A DNA stretch of 64,000 nucleotides from Ruegeria_C sp041537905. GTDB taxonomy: Bacteria > Pseudomonadota > Alphaproteobacteria > Rhodobacterales > Rhodobacteraceae. A program made the position numbers and the translations under genes. Position 1 is the stretch's first letter. Each line of letters opens with the position of its first letter. The notes beneath the pieces are model-generated. The model saw nothing but the letters and a program-made list of their open reading frames with translations. It made no database searches and was not told the origin of the DNA. Where the stretch lies: contig NZ_JBGRUO010000025.1 of the NCBI RefSeq assembly GCF_041537905.1, positions 14,727-78,726 on the forward strand, read 5' to 3'. Of the stretch, positions 1-9,757 are shown in pieces.

Positions 1-534
1 CTGATCATCATGCTGATCTCGACGGTCTATTTCGGCGATACGTTGACGGGTCTGTTTTCCGACCAGTATCGCGACGCACCGTGGAGCTGGGCGAAGTTCG
101 TCGACATGCTGGGTCATGCCTGGCTGCCGATCTTCATTCTGGGCTGGTCGGCCACGGCCTTTGCGCTGCAGACGGTGCGCGCGCTGATGTCGGATGAGAT
201 CGGCAAGCTTTATGTTACCGCCGCCTCGGCGCGCGGGGTGCATGGTCGCAAACTGCTGTGGCGATACCCGGCACGGCACGCGCTGGGGCCGATCATCAAC
301 TCGCTGGGCTTCGATCTGAACCGCATCTTCAATGAATTACCCATCGTGGCGCTGATCCTGACGCTGACCGAAGCCGGGTCGTTGCTGATCGAGGCACTGG
401 CCCGGTCCAACGACCAGCAGCTTGCGGGCGCCATCATCTTCATGCTGACCGCCTCGATTGTCACGCTGAATTTCGCAACAGACGTGCTGCTCGCGGTACT
501 CGACCCGCGCGTCCGCAAGAGCATCATCCGGTGA
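1..534 (+). CDS. Peptide-type ABC transporter permease, C-terminal part
   Basis: Partial gene cut by the left window edge; the open frame runs in from base 1, so the true start is outside. The visible 177 residues hold several membrane segments and the EAA-type loop region typical of DppB/OppB/YejB permeases of the binding-protein-dependent transport family. Its stop overlaps the start of the next permease by 4 bases (ATGA), so the four transporter genes are one translationally coupled operon. The substrate is probably a peptide or similar compound; the binding protein is not in view, so specificity cannot be assigned. Confidence 0.85.
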   Translation: MIIMLISTVYFGDTLTGLFSDQYRDAPWSWAKFVDMLGHAWLPIFILGWSATAFALQTVRALMSDEIGKLYVTAASARGVHGRKLLWRYPARHALGPIINSLGFDLNRIFNELPIVALILTLTEAGSLLIEALARSNDQQLAGAIIFMLTASIVTLNFATDVLLAVLDPRVRKSIIR

Positions 535-1688
535 GCGACATGACATCAGAAACCACAAACCCCGCCACCGAGACCGACCAGAAGGCCAAAGAGGCCTATT
601 TCACCGCCTCACAAGGCCAGTTGATCTGGGCGCGGTTCAAGAAACAACGCAGCGCAATGATCGCCGCCTGGGTTCTGATCGGGCTGCTGCTGTCGGGGCT
701 GTTCGCCTCGTTCCTGTCGCCCTATGATCCGACAGTTGCCGGGCGCGACAAGGATTACCTGAACGGCGCGCCGCAACTGCCGCAATTCTGCGACGGCAAT
801 GGCTGTTCGCTGCGGCCCTTCATCCATCCGGTAGAACGCGAGCGCTCGCTGGCGACCAATTTCCGCTGGGTGACCAAGGTGAACGAGGACAAGCGGGTCT
901 ATTTCACCTTCCTGCCCAAGGGCTGGGACTATAATCTTTTCGGCCTGATCCCGATGGACCGGCATCTGTTTGGGGTCGAAGAGGGCTATGTGCATCTGTT
1001 CGGCACCGATGCCACCGGCAAGGACATCTTCTCGCGAACGCTGCATGCGATCTGGACCTCGATGCAGGTGGGCACGATCGGCGTGGTGATTGCCTTTGTG
1101 CTGGCGCTGATCATTGGCGGCATATCAGGCTATTACGGCGGCTGGATCGACAGTTTCATACAGATGATCACCGACGCGGTGCGAACGGTGCCCGCAATCC
1201 CGCTCTTCATGGCCATTGCTGCCTTCATTCCGCAGGAATGGTCGGCCGAGACACGGTTCTTCATCATATCGATGATCCTCGGCCTGATCGGCTGGCCCAC
1301 ATTGGCGCGCCGCGTCCGAACCCATCTGCTGACCGAACGCAATCAGGAATACGTGCTGGCCGCCCAGCTTTGCGGCGCTTCGCCGGGCCACGTGATCCGG
1401 CGCCACCTGCTGCCCAGCTTCACCAGCTATATTATCGTCGATCTGGTGATCTCATTTCCCTACATGGTGCTCAGCGAGACCGCGCTCAGCTTTATCGGGC
1501 TGGGCTTGAAAGACCCGGTCAACTCGTTGGGCGTCATGCTGCAAAGCGTGACGTCGGCGGATGTGCTGCTGAATTACCAATGGTACTTCATTCCCGTCAT
1601 CTTCTTCATCGCGCTGGTGATGGCCTTCGTCTTTGTGGGCGACGGGCTGCGCGATGCCGCCGACCCTTATTCGGATAGCCACAAATGA
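531..1688 (+). CDS. Peptide-type ABC transporter permease (DppC/OppC/YejE-like)
   Basis: A 385-residue inner-membrane permease. An N-terminal cytoplasmic region and first membrane helix (about residues 40-65) are followed by an unusually long periplasmic segment (about 70-165) ending in the LFGTDATGKDIFSRTLH motif common to DppC/YejE permeases. The remaining helices and the EAA loop (around residues 270-295, QLCGASPGHVIRRHLLP) contact the ATPases. The long periplasmic loop resembles YejE more than classic DppC, but the ATPases are two separate genes rather than a fused YejF. It overlaps its neighbours by 4 bases on both sides. Confidence 0.88.
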   Translation: MSDMTSETTNPATETDQKAKEAYFTASQGQLIWARFKKQRSAMIAAWVLIGLLLSGLFASFLSPYDPTVAGRDKDYLNGAPQLPQFCDGNGCSLRPFIHPVERERSLATNFRWVTKVNEDKRVYFTFLPKGWDYNLFGLIPMDRHLFGVEEGYVHLFGTDATGKDIFSRTLHAIWTSMQVGTIGVVIAFVLALIIGGISGYYGGWIDSFIQMITDAVRTVPAIPLFMAIAAFIPQEWSAETRFFIISMILGLIGWPTLARRVRTHLLTERNQEYVLAAQLCGASPGHVIRRHLLPSFTSYIIVDLVISFPYMVLSETALSFIGLGLKDPVNSLGVMLQSVTSADVLLNYQWYFIPVIFFIALVMAFVFVGDGLRDAADPYSDSHK

Positions 1689-2686
1689 GTTCCCTGATCG
1701 ACGTTGAAAACCTGACGCTGCAATTCCGCACCGATGAGGGGCTGGTCACGGCGGTGGATGATGTGAGCTTTTCGCTGGCCAAGGGCGAGGTGATCGGGCT
1801 GGTGGGCGAAAGCGGGTCCGGCAAGTCGGTCACCGCCAAGTCGCTTATGCACCTGAACGCCCGCAACGCCGTCTATGCGCCACAAAGCAAGATCACGCTG
1901 CACACCGATACGGGCGAGGTCGACGTGCTGTCGCTGCGCACCGCGCGCGAGTTGAACGTGGTGCGCGGCGGTGCGATCAGCATGATCTTTCAGGAACCGA
2001 TGGCCTCGTTCGCGCCGGCCATCACGATCGGCAGCCAGATGATCGAACAGCTGCAGCTGCATGGCGACATGTCCAAGGCCCGGGCCAAGGAGATCTCGGT
2101 CGAGATGCTGGACCGCGTCGGCATCTCGGACCCGCATAAGCGCATCGACCAGTTTGCCTTTGAACTTTCGGGCGGTATGCGCCAGCGCGCCATGATCGCC
2201 ATGGCGCTGTCGACGCAGCCCAAACTGCTGATCGCGGATGAGCCGACAACGGCGCTGGATGTGACCATCCAGGCTCAGGTGATCGACCTGATGAAGGATC
2301 TGGTCAACGAGTTTCACATGGGCATCATCTTCATCACCCATGATCTGGGCGTGGTGGCGCAGACCGCCGACAAGGTTTGCGTCATGTATCTGGGCCGCAT
2401 GGTCGAGGAAGGCCCGGTGCGCGAGGTGATCCGCCACCCAAAACACCCCTACACGCGCGGCCTGATCCACGCCCTGCCCCGGCTTGACGATCTGGAAGCG
2501 CCGCTGACACCGGTGCCCGGCGATATCCCGTCGCCACTGGAGCGGCCTCCGGGTTGCGTATTTCACACCCGCTGTCAGGAAATCCTGGGCGATATCTGCA
2601 AAACCAAGCTGCCCCATGACACGCAGTTAGACGCAACACATCGGGTGGCCTGCCACCTGCATGACACCAAAGAGGTCGGCGCATGA
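1685..2686 (+). CDS. Peptide-type ABC transporter ATP-binding protein (DppD-like)
   Basis: A 333-residue ATPase of the oligopeptide/dipeptide family. Walker A is GESGSGKS (about residues 41-48), the signature is LSGGMRQR, and Walker B ends in LLIADEPTTALD. The C-terminal region carries the oligopeptide-transporter extension with PGCVFHTRC and further cysteines, which in this family often binds an iron-sulfur cluster. It energises import through the two upstream permeases as a heterodimer with the next gene, to which it is coupled by an ATGA overlap. Confidence 0.9.
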   Translation: MSSLIDVENLTLQFRTDEGLVTAVDDVSFSLAKGEVIGLVGESGSGKSVTAKSLMHLNARNAVYAPQSKITLHTDTGEVDVLSLRTARELNVVRGGAISMIFQEPMASFAPAITIGSQMIEQLQLHGDMSKARAKEISVEMLDRVGISDPHKRIDQFAFELSGGMRQRAMIAMALSTQPKLLIADEPTTALDVTIQAQVIDLMKDLVNEFHMGIIFITHDLGVVAQTADKVCVMYLGRMVEEGPVREVIRHPKHPYTRGLIHALPRLDDLEAPLTPVPGDIPSPLERPPGCVFHTRCQEILGDICKTKLPHDTQLDATHRVACHLHDTKEVGA

Positions 2687-3687
2687 GCGATGATATCCTG
2701 ATCTCGGCCGACCAACTGACCGTTGGCTACCCGCTTGGCAGCAGCCTCCTGCGCAGATCGGTACTCAAGGCCGTGAACGAGGTCTCGGTCCATATCGAAC
2801 GCGGCTCGTTCTTCGGTCTGGTCGGCGAAAGCGGGTCGGGCAAAACCACGCTGGGCCGCGCGCTGCTCAAGGCGGCGCCGATCACGGACGGGCGCGCGAT
2901 CTATCGCGATGACGAGGTCCAGTATGACCTGTCCACGCTCGACGGGGCCGAGCTGAAAGATTACCGCAAGCGCGCGCAACTCATCTTTCAGGACCCTTAT
3001 GCCGCCCTGTCGCCGCGCATGACGGTGCGCGATATCATCGCCGAACCGCTTGAGGTCATGGGCCTGACCGCCTCGCGCCAGGAAACTGACGAGCGGGTGC
3101 GAGAGATCGCGGCGAAATGCCGGCTGAACCTGGAACATCTGCGCCGCTTTCCGCACGCCTTTTCGGGCGGGCAGCGGCAACGGATCTCGATCGCGCGGGC
3201 GCTGGTCTCGGGGCCGAAATTCGTGGTGGCCGATGAAAGCGTCGCGGCGCTGGACGTGTCTATTCAGGCCGATGTGCTGAACCTGCTGAAACAGCTTCAA
3301 TCCGAACTGGGGCTGACCTTTATGTTCATCAGCCACGACCTGTCGGTGGTTGCCCATACCTGCGACCATGTGGCGGTGATGTATCTGGGCCGCCTGGTGG
3401 AATCCGCGCCAACACGCAAATTATTCGCGATGCCCCGGCATCCTTATACCCGCGCGCTGTTTTCCGCGATCCCATCGCTTGACCCCGATGATCGCGGCAA
3501 GGCGCAAAAGCTTGAGGGCGAGATTCCCTCGCCTCTGAATCAGCCGCCGGGTTGCAAGTTTCATACCCGCTGCCCCAACGCCATCGACCGCTGCAAAAGC
3601 GAAGAACCCCGGCTGGAAGACCCCGGCGACGGGCATGAAGTGTCCTGCCACCGCTGGCGCGAGTTGCTTGAGGCGACTCGCGCATAA
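2683..3687 (+). CDS. Peptide-type ABC transporter ATP-binding protein (DppF-like)
   Basis: A 334-residue second ATPase of the operon. Walker A GESGSGKT, signature FSGGQRQRISIARAL and a Walker B ending VVADESVAALD are visible. The last reads DES rather than the usual DEP, a mild change after the catalytic Glu. The C-terminus has the same Cys-containing extension (PGCKFHTRCPNAIDRC) as its partner. It is the last gene of the operon; no clear hairpin terminator follows. Confidence 0.9.
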   Translation: MSDDILISADQLTVGYPLGSSLLRRSVLKAVNEVSVHIERGSFFGLVGESGSGKTTLGRALLKAAPITDGRAIYRDDEVQYDLSTLDGAELKDYRKRAQLIFQDPYAALSPRMTVRDIIAEPLEVMGLTASRQETDERVREIAAKCRLNLEHLRRFPHAFSGGQRQRISIARALVSGPKFVVADESVAALDVSIQADVLNLLKQLQSELGLTFMFISHDLSVVAHTCDHVAVMYLGRLVESAPTRKLFAMPRHPYTRALFSAIPSLDPDDRGKAQKLEGEIPSPLNQPPGCKFHTRCPNAIDRCKSEEPRLEDPGDGHEVSCHRWRELLEATRA

Positions 3688-3825
3688 GCGGCATCTTGCC
3701 CATCAATGCAACCCTGACCTCGTCTTCGAAACTTTTTCGTTGCCAGATCGGGGATTTGGCTAATCTTCAACTGCCTGTCACATGAACCTCGTAAAGGTGC
3801 GGGCATTCAAGCTATGGAGCCAGAA

Positions 3826-5718
3826 ATGACCAAGATCGACCCCATCGAGTTGTCCCCCGACGACTGGGATGAACTGAACTTCCCCCGCCCTGAAGAAAAC
3901 GAGTTTGACCGTGTGGTTGAACGCGCGATCTCGCGCCGCGGTTTCCTGGGTGGCGTGCTGGCCTTTGGCTCGGGTGCGGCGGCAATGGGGGCTGGTCTGA
4001 TGTCCTCGACTTCAGCGCAGGCACAAAACGCATCGCGCTTTGCCTTCACCCCGATCGCGGCACAAACCGATAACACCGTGCATGTGCCCGAAGGCTATAA
4101 CTGGAAGGTTCTTGCGCGTTGGGGCGATCCGCTGTTCTCGGATGCCGACGGATATGACATCACCGGCGGTGGCCCGGTCGAAAAGTCCGACCGCGTTTTT
4201 GGCGAAAATACTGATGGCATGTTCACCTTCGATCACAATGGTCACCAACTGATCGCTATCAACCATGAATACCCGAACCGAAAAATCAACTTGCCGAAGC
4301 TGCGCGCAGGCAATCCCGGCAGCGCCGACGAGGTAAAGAAACTTCAGAACATCCAGGGCGTTACCGTGATGGAAATCACCGAGACCCCCGAGGGCTGGAC
4401 CGTGGTCAAAGACAGCCCCTTCAACCGTCGTATTCACCACAACACCCCTATGAAAATCGTCGGCCCTGCCGCCGGTCACGACCTGCTCAAGACCGAGGCT
4501 GACCCGACCGGCACCACCTCGCTGGGCACGATGAACAACTGTGGTGCAGGTAAAACGCCCTGGGGCACCTACTTGACCTGCGAAGAGAACTTCAACGGCT
4601 ATTTCGGCTCGACCGATGAGGCGGCCAGCTATGACCAGAAGGTCGCGGATGGCTTCGCTCGCTATGGGGTGCAGGCCGAAAGCTGGAACGGGTACGAAGG
4701 TTACGATCCGCGCTTTGACACCTCCAAGACCCCAAACGAGCCGCACCGCGTCGGCTGGATCGTCGAGATTGACCCAACCGATCCCGAAAGCACCCCGGTC
4801 AAACATACCGGGCTGGGTCGATTCAAGCATGAGAACGCAGCGGTGGCCATCGCGCCGGATGGTCGTGTCGTGGTCTATATGGGCGATGATGAGCGGGGCG
4901 AATACCTGTACAAGTTTGTCTCGAATGGCGTCTATCAACCGGGCGGCCAGACCGAAGGTTTGCTCAATGACGGAACGCTTTACGCGGCGAAGTTCAACGA
5001 GGACCAGACCGGTGAATGGCTGGCGCTGACGTCTGAAACCACCGGGATGGAACCCGCCGATATCGCTATCTTCACCCGGATGGCGGCCTCAGCAGTTGGC
5101 GGCACCACAATGGACCGTCCCGAATGGGTCGCCACCAGTCCGGTTGCGGTCGAAGCCTATTGCTGCCTGACCAACAACAAGAACCGTGGCGTAAAGCCCA
5201 ACGCGGGTGGTGACGATACCTCGGCCAATCCTGCCAACCCACGCGACACCAACCATTACGGTCAGATCGTGCGCTGGCGTCCTGCGAATGATGACCATGC
5301 CGCAGACGGGTTCGAGTGGGACCTCTATGTGATGGCGGGCAACCCGACCGTGCATAGCGACGCTTATGCCGGATCAGCCAATATGAACGAAGGCAATCTG
5401 TTCAACTCGCCCGACGGCATGGCCATCGATTCGACCGGTCTGGTCTGGATTCAGACCGATGGCGATGACGACAACGAAGGGGACTTCGCGGGCAACGGCA
5501 ACAACCAGATGCTGGTTGGTGACCCGGTGACAGGTGAGATCGTCCGCTTCCTGACCGGCCCAAGCGGTTGCGAGGTGACCGGCCTGACCTGGTCGGACGA
5601 CCTGCGCACCATGTTCGTGGGTATCCAGCACCCTGGCGGCACCTGGCCCGATGGCGAGGGCCTGCCGCGCTCATCGATCATCGCGATCAAGCGTGACGAT
5701 AACGGCATCCTCGGCTGA
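3826..5718 (+). CDS. phoX: PhoX-family alkaline phosphatase, Tat-exported
   Basis: A 630-residue protein of the PhoX (DUF839) family: calcium/iron-dependent phosphomonoesterases that release phosphate from organic phosphates in the periplasm. The N-terminus has a twin-arginine signal (SRRGFLGG near residue 31, hydrophobic stretch, AQA cleavage region), so it is exported folded. The middle carries GKTPWGTYLTCEENFNGYF, a hallmark of the family. The ATG at 3826 is preferred over an in-frame ATG at 3814 because GGAG lies 8 bases before it. Single-gene unit with its own terminator. Only a weak Pho-box-like half site (CTGTCAC, about 3775-3781) is seen upstream, so PhoB control is not established. 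Confidence 0.88.
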   Translation: MTKIDPIELSPDDWDELNFPRPEENEFDRVVERAISRRGFLGGVLAFGSGAAAMGAGLMSSTSAQAQNASRFAFTPIAAQTDNTVHVPEGYNWKVLARWGDPLFSDADGYDITGGGPVEKSDRVFGENTDGMFTFDHNGHQLIAINHEYPNRKINLPKLRAGNPGSADEVKKLQNIQGVTVMEITETPEGWTVVKDSPFNRRIHHNTPMKIVGPAAGHDLLKTEADPTGTTSLGTMNNCGAGKTPWGTYLTCEENFNGYFGSTDEAASYDQKVADGFARYGVQAESWNGYEGYDPRFDTSKTPNEPHRVGWIVEIDPTDPESTPVKHTGLGRFKHENAAVAIAPDGRVVVYMGDDERGEYLYKFVSNGVYQPGGQTEGLLNDGTLYAAKFNEDQTGEWLALTSETTGMEPADIAIFTRMAASAVGGTTMDRPEWVATSPVAVEAYCCLTNNKNRGVKPNAGGDDTSANPANPRDTNHYGQIVRWRPANDDHAADGFEWDLYVMAGNPTVHSDAYAGSANMNEGNLFNSPDGMAIDSTGLVWIQTDGDDDNEGDFAGNGNNQMLVGDPVTGEIVRFLTGPSGCEVTGLTWSDDLRTMFVGIQHPGGTWPDGEGLPRSSIIAIKRDDNGILG

Positions 5719-5741
5719 TCCAGCCCCGAAAATTTCTGCAG

Positions 5742-5765
5742 CGCCGCCTTTTGAGGCGGCGTTTT
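5742..5765 (+). terminator. Rho-independent terminator after phoX
   Basis: A perfect 7-bp stem CGCCGCC/GGCGGCG with a 6-base loop is followed directly by TTTT. It begins 23 bases after the phoX stop. Confidence 0.85.
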
Positions 5766-5925
5766 GCGTTTGGCTGACAGGCACGGGCGCCAAAGCCGTT
5801 CCTGCGTATCCACTTGGTGGAACTTTGTCTTTGCGTTGCCCGTCAGACATGTATGCTCGGGCCGAGCAGAACCGGGCGGTGCAAACGCGTTCCGGACATA
5901 GAAACGACCCACCGGAACAGGGATC

Positions 5926-8535
5926 ATGGCCGCAGAACAGGACACTTCCAACCCAGAACACGCCGCACCGGCCGAGTTCCTGACCAGATTGCTGCATCAT
6001 CCGCTGACCAAAGTGGTGCTTCCGATCCTGGTCACGGGCATCGCGCTTTTTGCCCTGCATGATCTGTCCGCACGGGTAAGCTGGTCGGATGTGAAGTCCG
6101 ATATCAGCGACACCCCCTGGCGTATTTTCATCGCCGCCATCGGCTGGACGGCGGTCAGCTATTTTAGCCTGTCCTTCTATGACATTTTCGCCGTGCGCAG
6201 CGTGGCCGATGGCAAGGTCCCGGCGCATATCGCGGGCATGGCCGGGGCCAGCGGCTACGCGGTGTCGAATTTCCTGGGCTTTTCCTATGTCACCGGCACC
6301 GCCGTGCGCTATCGCATCTATGCCTCGCTGGGGCTGGATCTGGAGCGGGTGGCTGGTGTCATCGCCACCTCCTGGGTGGCGTTCTGGATGGGGCTGACGC
6401 TGGTCTTGGGCATACTCATGGCGTTGCATCCACAGGGCCTGTCCTCGGTGATCCCGCTGAACGACACCGCGGAGACGCTGATCGGCGCGGTGCTGCTCTG
6501 TGGTCTGCTGTCACTGTTTGCATGGCTGGCACTGGGCGCGCGGAGGCTGGCTATCGGCGGCTTCGGCTTTGATCTGCCCGGCTTCCGTCTGGCGCTGTTG
6601 CTGACGCTGGCGGCCATCGGTGACCTGCTGGGTGTGACCATGACATTATATGTGCTGATGCCCAGCGATTTGGCGGTTGGCTTTCCCTACTTCTTCACCG
6701 TCGTCATTGCCGCCATTGCGCTGGGCGTGCTAAGCCACGCCCCCGGCGGGCTTGGCGTCTTTGAGGCAACGGTAATTGCAGGGCTGGGCGCAGCTGGCCG
6801 GTCAGATGTGTTGGCCGCGCTTGTGCTGTATCGGCTGATCTACACGCTGCTGCCCTTTGCCATCGCCTGTTGCGGCATCGCGGTGGTCTGGACCGTGGCA
6901 CGGCGGCGCGCAGTCGGCTCGGCCGCAACCGTCGCCTATCGCATCGTCAAACCCATCGTTCCCATCGCTGCCGCTGCCGTGACCATGTTCGCGGGCATCA
7001 TCCTGCTGGTTTCGGGCACCCTGCCCGCCGACAATGAAAGCATGCGCATCCTGCGCGCCGTGCTGCCGCTGTCGCTGGTTGAGGCCTCGCATCTGATCGG
7101 CAGCATCACCGGGCTGCTCTTGATCCTGATTTCGCGCGGGCTTTATCGTAAGCTCTACCGGGCCTGGGTGGTGGCGATGATCCTGATGGGCGTGGGCTTT
7201 GTCGCCTCGCTCAGCAAGGGGCTGGACGTGCGCGAGGCGCTCAGCATGCTGCTGACCATCGGCTTTCTCGGCCTCTTTCGCGGGGCCTTTTACCGCGTGG
7301 CCGGGGCCTCGATCTTCCGGCTGAACGTGCCGTGGTTTGTCAGCATCGTGGCGCTGCTGGCGGCGGTGTTTTGGCTGGGGCTCTTTGCCTATTCCCATGT
7401 CGAATACCAAAGCGATCTGTGGTGGGACTTCGCCTGGAACGCCGATGCCTCGCGCTTCCTGCGCTCCAGCCTTGTGGTGGCGCTAATCCTGGCCGCTATC
7501 GCGCTGAACTCGCTGCTCAGCCAGCGGGTACCCGATCAACGCAACTTCGAGGTGCCGCAGGTGGTGCATGATCTGGCGATGGCCAGCGAGGATACCGAGG
7601 CGCTGATTTGCCTGACCGGCGACAAGCAATTCCTGATCGCCGAGGATGAGAACGCCTTTCTGGCTTATGCCGATACCGGTAGCTCGCTCATCAGCAAGGG
7701 CGAGCCGGTGGGCGATGAGGACGCGGGCAAGCAACTGATCTGGCAGTTGCGCGAAAAGGCCGACAAGGAGGGCAAACGCTGCGCCTTCTACAGCGTCTCG
7801 CCCCGCTACCTGCCCACCTTCCTCGATCTGGGCCTCTCGATCCTGAAAATCGGCGAGGTGGCGCGTGCCGACCTGACCGGCTTCACGCTGGACGGCAAAC
7901 CCCGCAAAGGCTTCCGCCAGGCCCGGAACCGCGCCGAGCGCGAAGGCTATATGTTCGAAATCATCCCCAAGGATGAGCTGCAACCCGCCCTGCCCGAGCT
8001 GAAAGAGGTCTCGGACAAATGGCTGACCAACAAACAGGGCGAAGAGAAAGGCTTCTCACTGGGTGGCTTCAGCGAGGCGTATTTGCTGAATTTCGACCAT
8101 GCCGTGCTGCGCGATGGTGAGAGCGGCAAGATCGTGGCCTTTGCCAACCTGTTTCAGGGCGCGAACAAAAGCGAATTGTCGCTGGACCTGATGCGCTATG
8201 ACCCCGAGAGCCCCAGTTTCATCATGGATGCGCTGTTCGCTGAAATGATGCTGTGGGGCGCGGAACAGGGCTTTCACTGGTTCTCGTTGGGCGCCGCGCC
8301 CTTTTCTGGGATTGAAAACCGCCAGTTGGCCTCGCTCTGGAACCGGATCGGTGGCTTTGTCTATGAACATGGCGAGCAGTTCTATCACTTCGAGGGGCTG
8401 CGGTCCTTCAAGCAGAAATTCGACCCGGTCTGGAGCCCGAACTATCTGGCCAGCCCCGGCGGTCTGGCAGCCCCCCGCATCCTTTATGAGATCAACGTGC
8501 TGGTCTCGGGCGGGCTGCGGGGCCTGACGAAGTAG
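5926..8535 (+). CDS. mprF: Bifunctional lysylphosphatidylglycerol synthase/flippase (MprF family)
   Basis: An 869-residue inner-membrane protein with two parts. Residues about 20-530 are a multi-helix flippase domain (at least twelve hydrophobic segments), and about 540-865 are a soluble DUF2156-type aminoacyl-transferase domain (motifs GEPVGDED, FRQARNRAEREG and WFSLGAAPFSGIENR). The family moves lysine or another amino acid from aminoacyl-tRNA to phosphatidylglycerol and flips the product, lowering membrane negative charge and giving resistance to cationic peptides. Full length for the family. It lies alone after the phoX terminator, with the DUF202 gene 12 bases downstream. The amino acid attached cannot be read from sequence. 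Confidence 0.88.
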   Translation: MAAEQDTSNPEHAAPAEFLTRLLHHPLTKVVLPILVTGIALFALHDLSARVSWSDVKSDISDTPWRIFIAAIGWTAVSYFSLSFYDIFAVRSVADGKVPAHIAGMAGASGYAVSNFLGFSYVTGTAVRYRIYASLGLDLERVAGVIATSWVAFWMGLTLVLGILMALHPQGLSSVIPLNDTAETLIGAVLLCGLLSLFAWLALGARRLAIGGFGFDLPGFRLALLLTLAAIGDLLGVTMTLYVLMPSDLAVGFPYFFTVVIAAIALGVLSHAPGGLGVFEATVIAGLGAAGRSDVLAALVLYRLIYTLLPFAIACCGIAVVWTVARRRAVGSAATVAYRIVKPIVPIAAAAVTMFAGIILLVSGTLPADNESMRILRAVLPLSLVEASHLIGSITGLLLILISRGLYRKLYRAWVVAMILMGVGFVASLSKGLDVREALSMLLTIGFLGLFRGAFYRVAGASIFRLNVPWFVSIVALLAAVFWLGLFAYSHVEYQSDLWWDFAWNADASRFLRSSLVVALILAAIALNSLLSQRVPDQRNFEVPQVVHDLAMASEDTEALICLTGDKQFLIAEDENAFLAYADTGSSLISKGEPVGDEDAGKQLIWQLREKADKEGKRCAFYSVSPRYLPTFLDLGLSILKIGEVARADLTGFTLDGKPRKGFRQARNRAEREGYMFEIIPKDELQPALPELKEVSDKWLTNKQGEEKGFSLGGFSEAYLLNFDHAVLRDGESGKIVAFANLFQGANKSELSLDLMRYDPESPSFIMDALFAEMMLWGAEQGFHWFSLGAAPFSGIENRQLASLWNRIGGFVYEHGEQFYHFEGLRSFKQKFDPVWSPNYLASPGGLAAPRILYEINVLVSGGLRGLTK

Positions 8536-8547
8536 GAGCATGCGCCG

Positions 8548-8868
8548 ATGATCGACAGTTACCGCGAACATGCCGCAAACGAGCGGACCTTTCTGGCCTG
8601 GGTCCGTACGGTCATCGCGATTGTGGGCTTCGGCCTTGTGGCGACGCGGATGAATGACGAACCGGTGACGATCTGGACCGAAACGCTGATGATGGTGGCG
8701 GGCGCACTGGTGCTGCTGCTGGCTTATGTGCGGATGCGGCGCATGCATCACCGGATCAGAAGTGACAAGGCCACGGACGACTACGAAGACACCGCCGACA
8801 TCATGCTGTTGGTGCTCGTCGGGTCACTTTTTGCGCTGCTCGGGGCATTTGTGCTGCACGTCTCCTGA
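8548..8868 (+). CDS. DUF202 (YidH-like) small membrane protein
   Basis: A 106-residue protein with the DUF202 N-terminal pattern DSYREHAANERTFLAWVRT, followed by three predicted membrane helices. AGGAG lies 10 bases before the ATG, and the gene begins 12 bases after mprF, so the two probably share a transcript. Function is unknown for the family. Confidence 0.8.
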   Translation: MIDSYREHAANERTFLAWVRTVIAIVGFGLVATRMNDEPVTIWTETLMMVAGALVLLLAYVRMRRMHHRIRSDKATDDYEDTADIMLLVLVGSLFALLGAFVLHVS

Positions 8869-8971
8869 TAGCGGTTTGCGCCCAGACGCGTCGTGCGCGA
8901 CGAAAAACGCAAAACCGTCACCTACAAAGCGCCGCGCAACAGATCAATGCGAGGGTTTTCGCTCAGCTTTC

Positions 8972-8993
8972 GGCGGGCGCCCCAGCGCCCGCC
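8972..8993. terminator. GC-rich hairpin between convergent DUF202 and precursor-peptide genes
   Basis: Perfect 9-bp stem GGCGGGCGC/GCGCCCGCC with a 4-base loop, placed between two convergent genes. There is only a short T-containing tail (TGTTC) on the plus side, so it may serve either direction or both. Confidence 0.6.
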
Positions 8994-9024
8994 TGTTCAG
9001 ATGCTAGGGATCAGAAGCCGTCCG

Positions 9025-9354
9025 TTAGATCGGGTCATCGATCGGGCATGTCATCGAAGAAGGCAGCGGAAATGTTACCGTTACACAGAAAAAGGTTGTG
9101 CCGCCCTGCGCAGTACACAGCTCGGCGTCAGAGATTTCACGCTGTTTGGGGGCTGCCGGAATATGAAGATACTTCGTATCGGCGGTATCCTGCACCACCT
9201 TGATCTCGATATCAGCGGGCAGTTCACCGACGACATCCTCGATCGCCGCTCTTGGATCGGTTTTCAGACGGGCATTGAACGCCTCGTCAGCCCAGGCGCG
9301 CTCATAGATGGCGCTAAGTTGGTCTGCGCCTCTCCGTTTGTGCGCGATGGTCAT
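9025..9354 (-). CDS. NHLP-leader RiPP precursor-like peptide, copy 1
   Basis: A 109-residue peptide. Residues about 11-80 match the nitrile-hydratase-like leader (NHLP) pattern of RiPP precursors: AIYERAWADEAFNARL, then DPRAAIED, ELPADIEIKVVQDT, a PAAP segment and an acidic SDAEL before a Gly-Gly at 84-85. The 24 residues after GG would be the core; they are rich in Thr, Phe and Pro and contain two cysteines (core positions 5 and 18). Strong SD-like purines (AGGAGAGGAG) precede the ATG. A homologous copy lies divergently at 9758. No cyclodehydratase, radical SAM enzyme or peptidase-ABC exporter is adjacent. The product, if any, is unknown. Confidence 0.72.
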   Translation of the reverse strand: MTIAHKRRGADQLSAIYERAWADEAFNARLKTDPRAAIEDVVGELPADIEIKVVQDTADTKYLHIPAAPKQREISDAELCTAQGGTTFFCVTVTFPLPSSMTCPIDDPI

Positions 9355-9757
9355 AGCTTTGCTCCTCTCCTTATACCCCGCGCGGGAGAAGCCCCGCTTG
9401 AGACGCCGCTAGGCTCATTGAGCTAGGAGCGGAAGCTGCACCCCGGATGAGCAGACCGTTAAGAATGGCTCATGCCGCCGGAACACTCGAAAATGCGTGC
9501 CTGCTGAGCATTGCGATTCAGAACTGGCCGCTTGCCCCCAAGGCCCGGAACTTGACCGGTTCTGACTGGCACGCGGCGCCGCGCCTTTTGAGGGCGACCC
9601 CGATCTGCGCCGCAACCGCCCGCAACGCCGGGATCAGAACTTTAGCTTTCTTAACCAACGCTTCATCAACGACGCAGCTTGCCAGCCTAGCTTTATATCA
9701 GAAAGCCGATTTCCCGGGGCAGATCCCGGCGCGGCCCAATCTGAGAGGAAGGCACGG
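9355..9757. other. Divergent intergenic region between the two precursor-like peptide genes
   Basis: About 400 bases with no supported gene on either strand. It must hold the promoters for both divergent peptide genes. The SD of the plus-strand copy is GAGGAAGG just before 9758. An imperfect inverted repeat around CTAGGCTCATTGAGCTAG (about 9409-9426) is visible. Open frames here lack start context and family features. Confidence 0.5.

Noticed and set aside
3775..3792. Pho box before phoX
   Set aside because: Only the first half (CTGTCAC) fits; the second half matches at about 3 of 7 positions.
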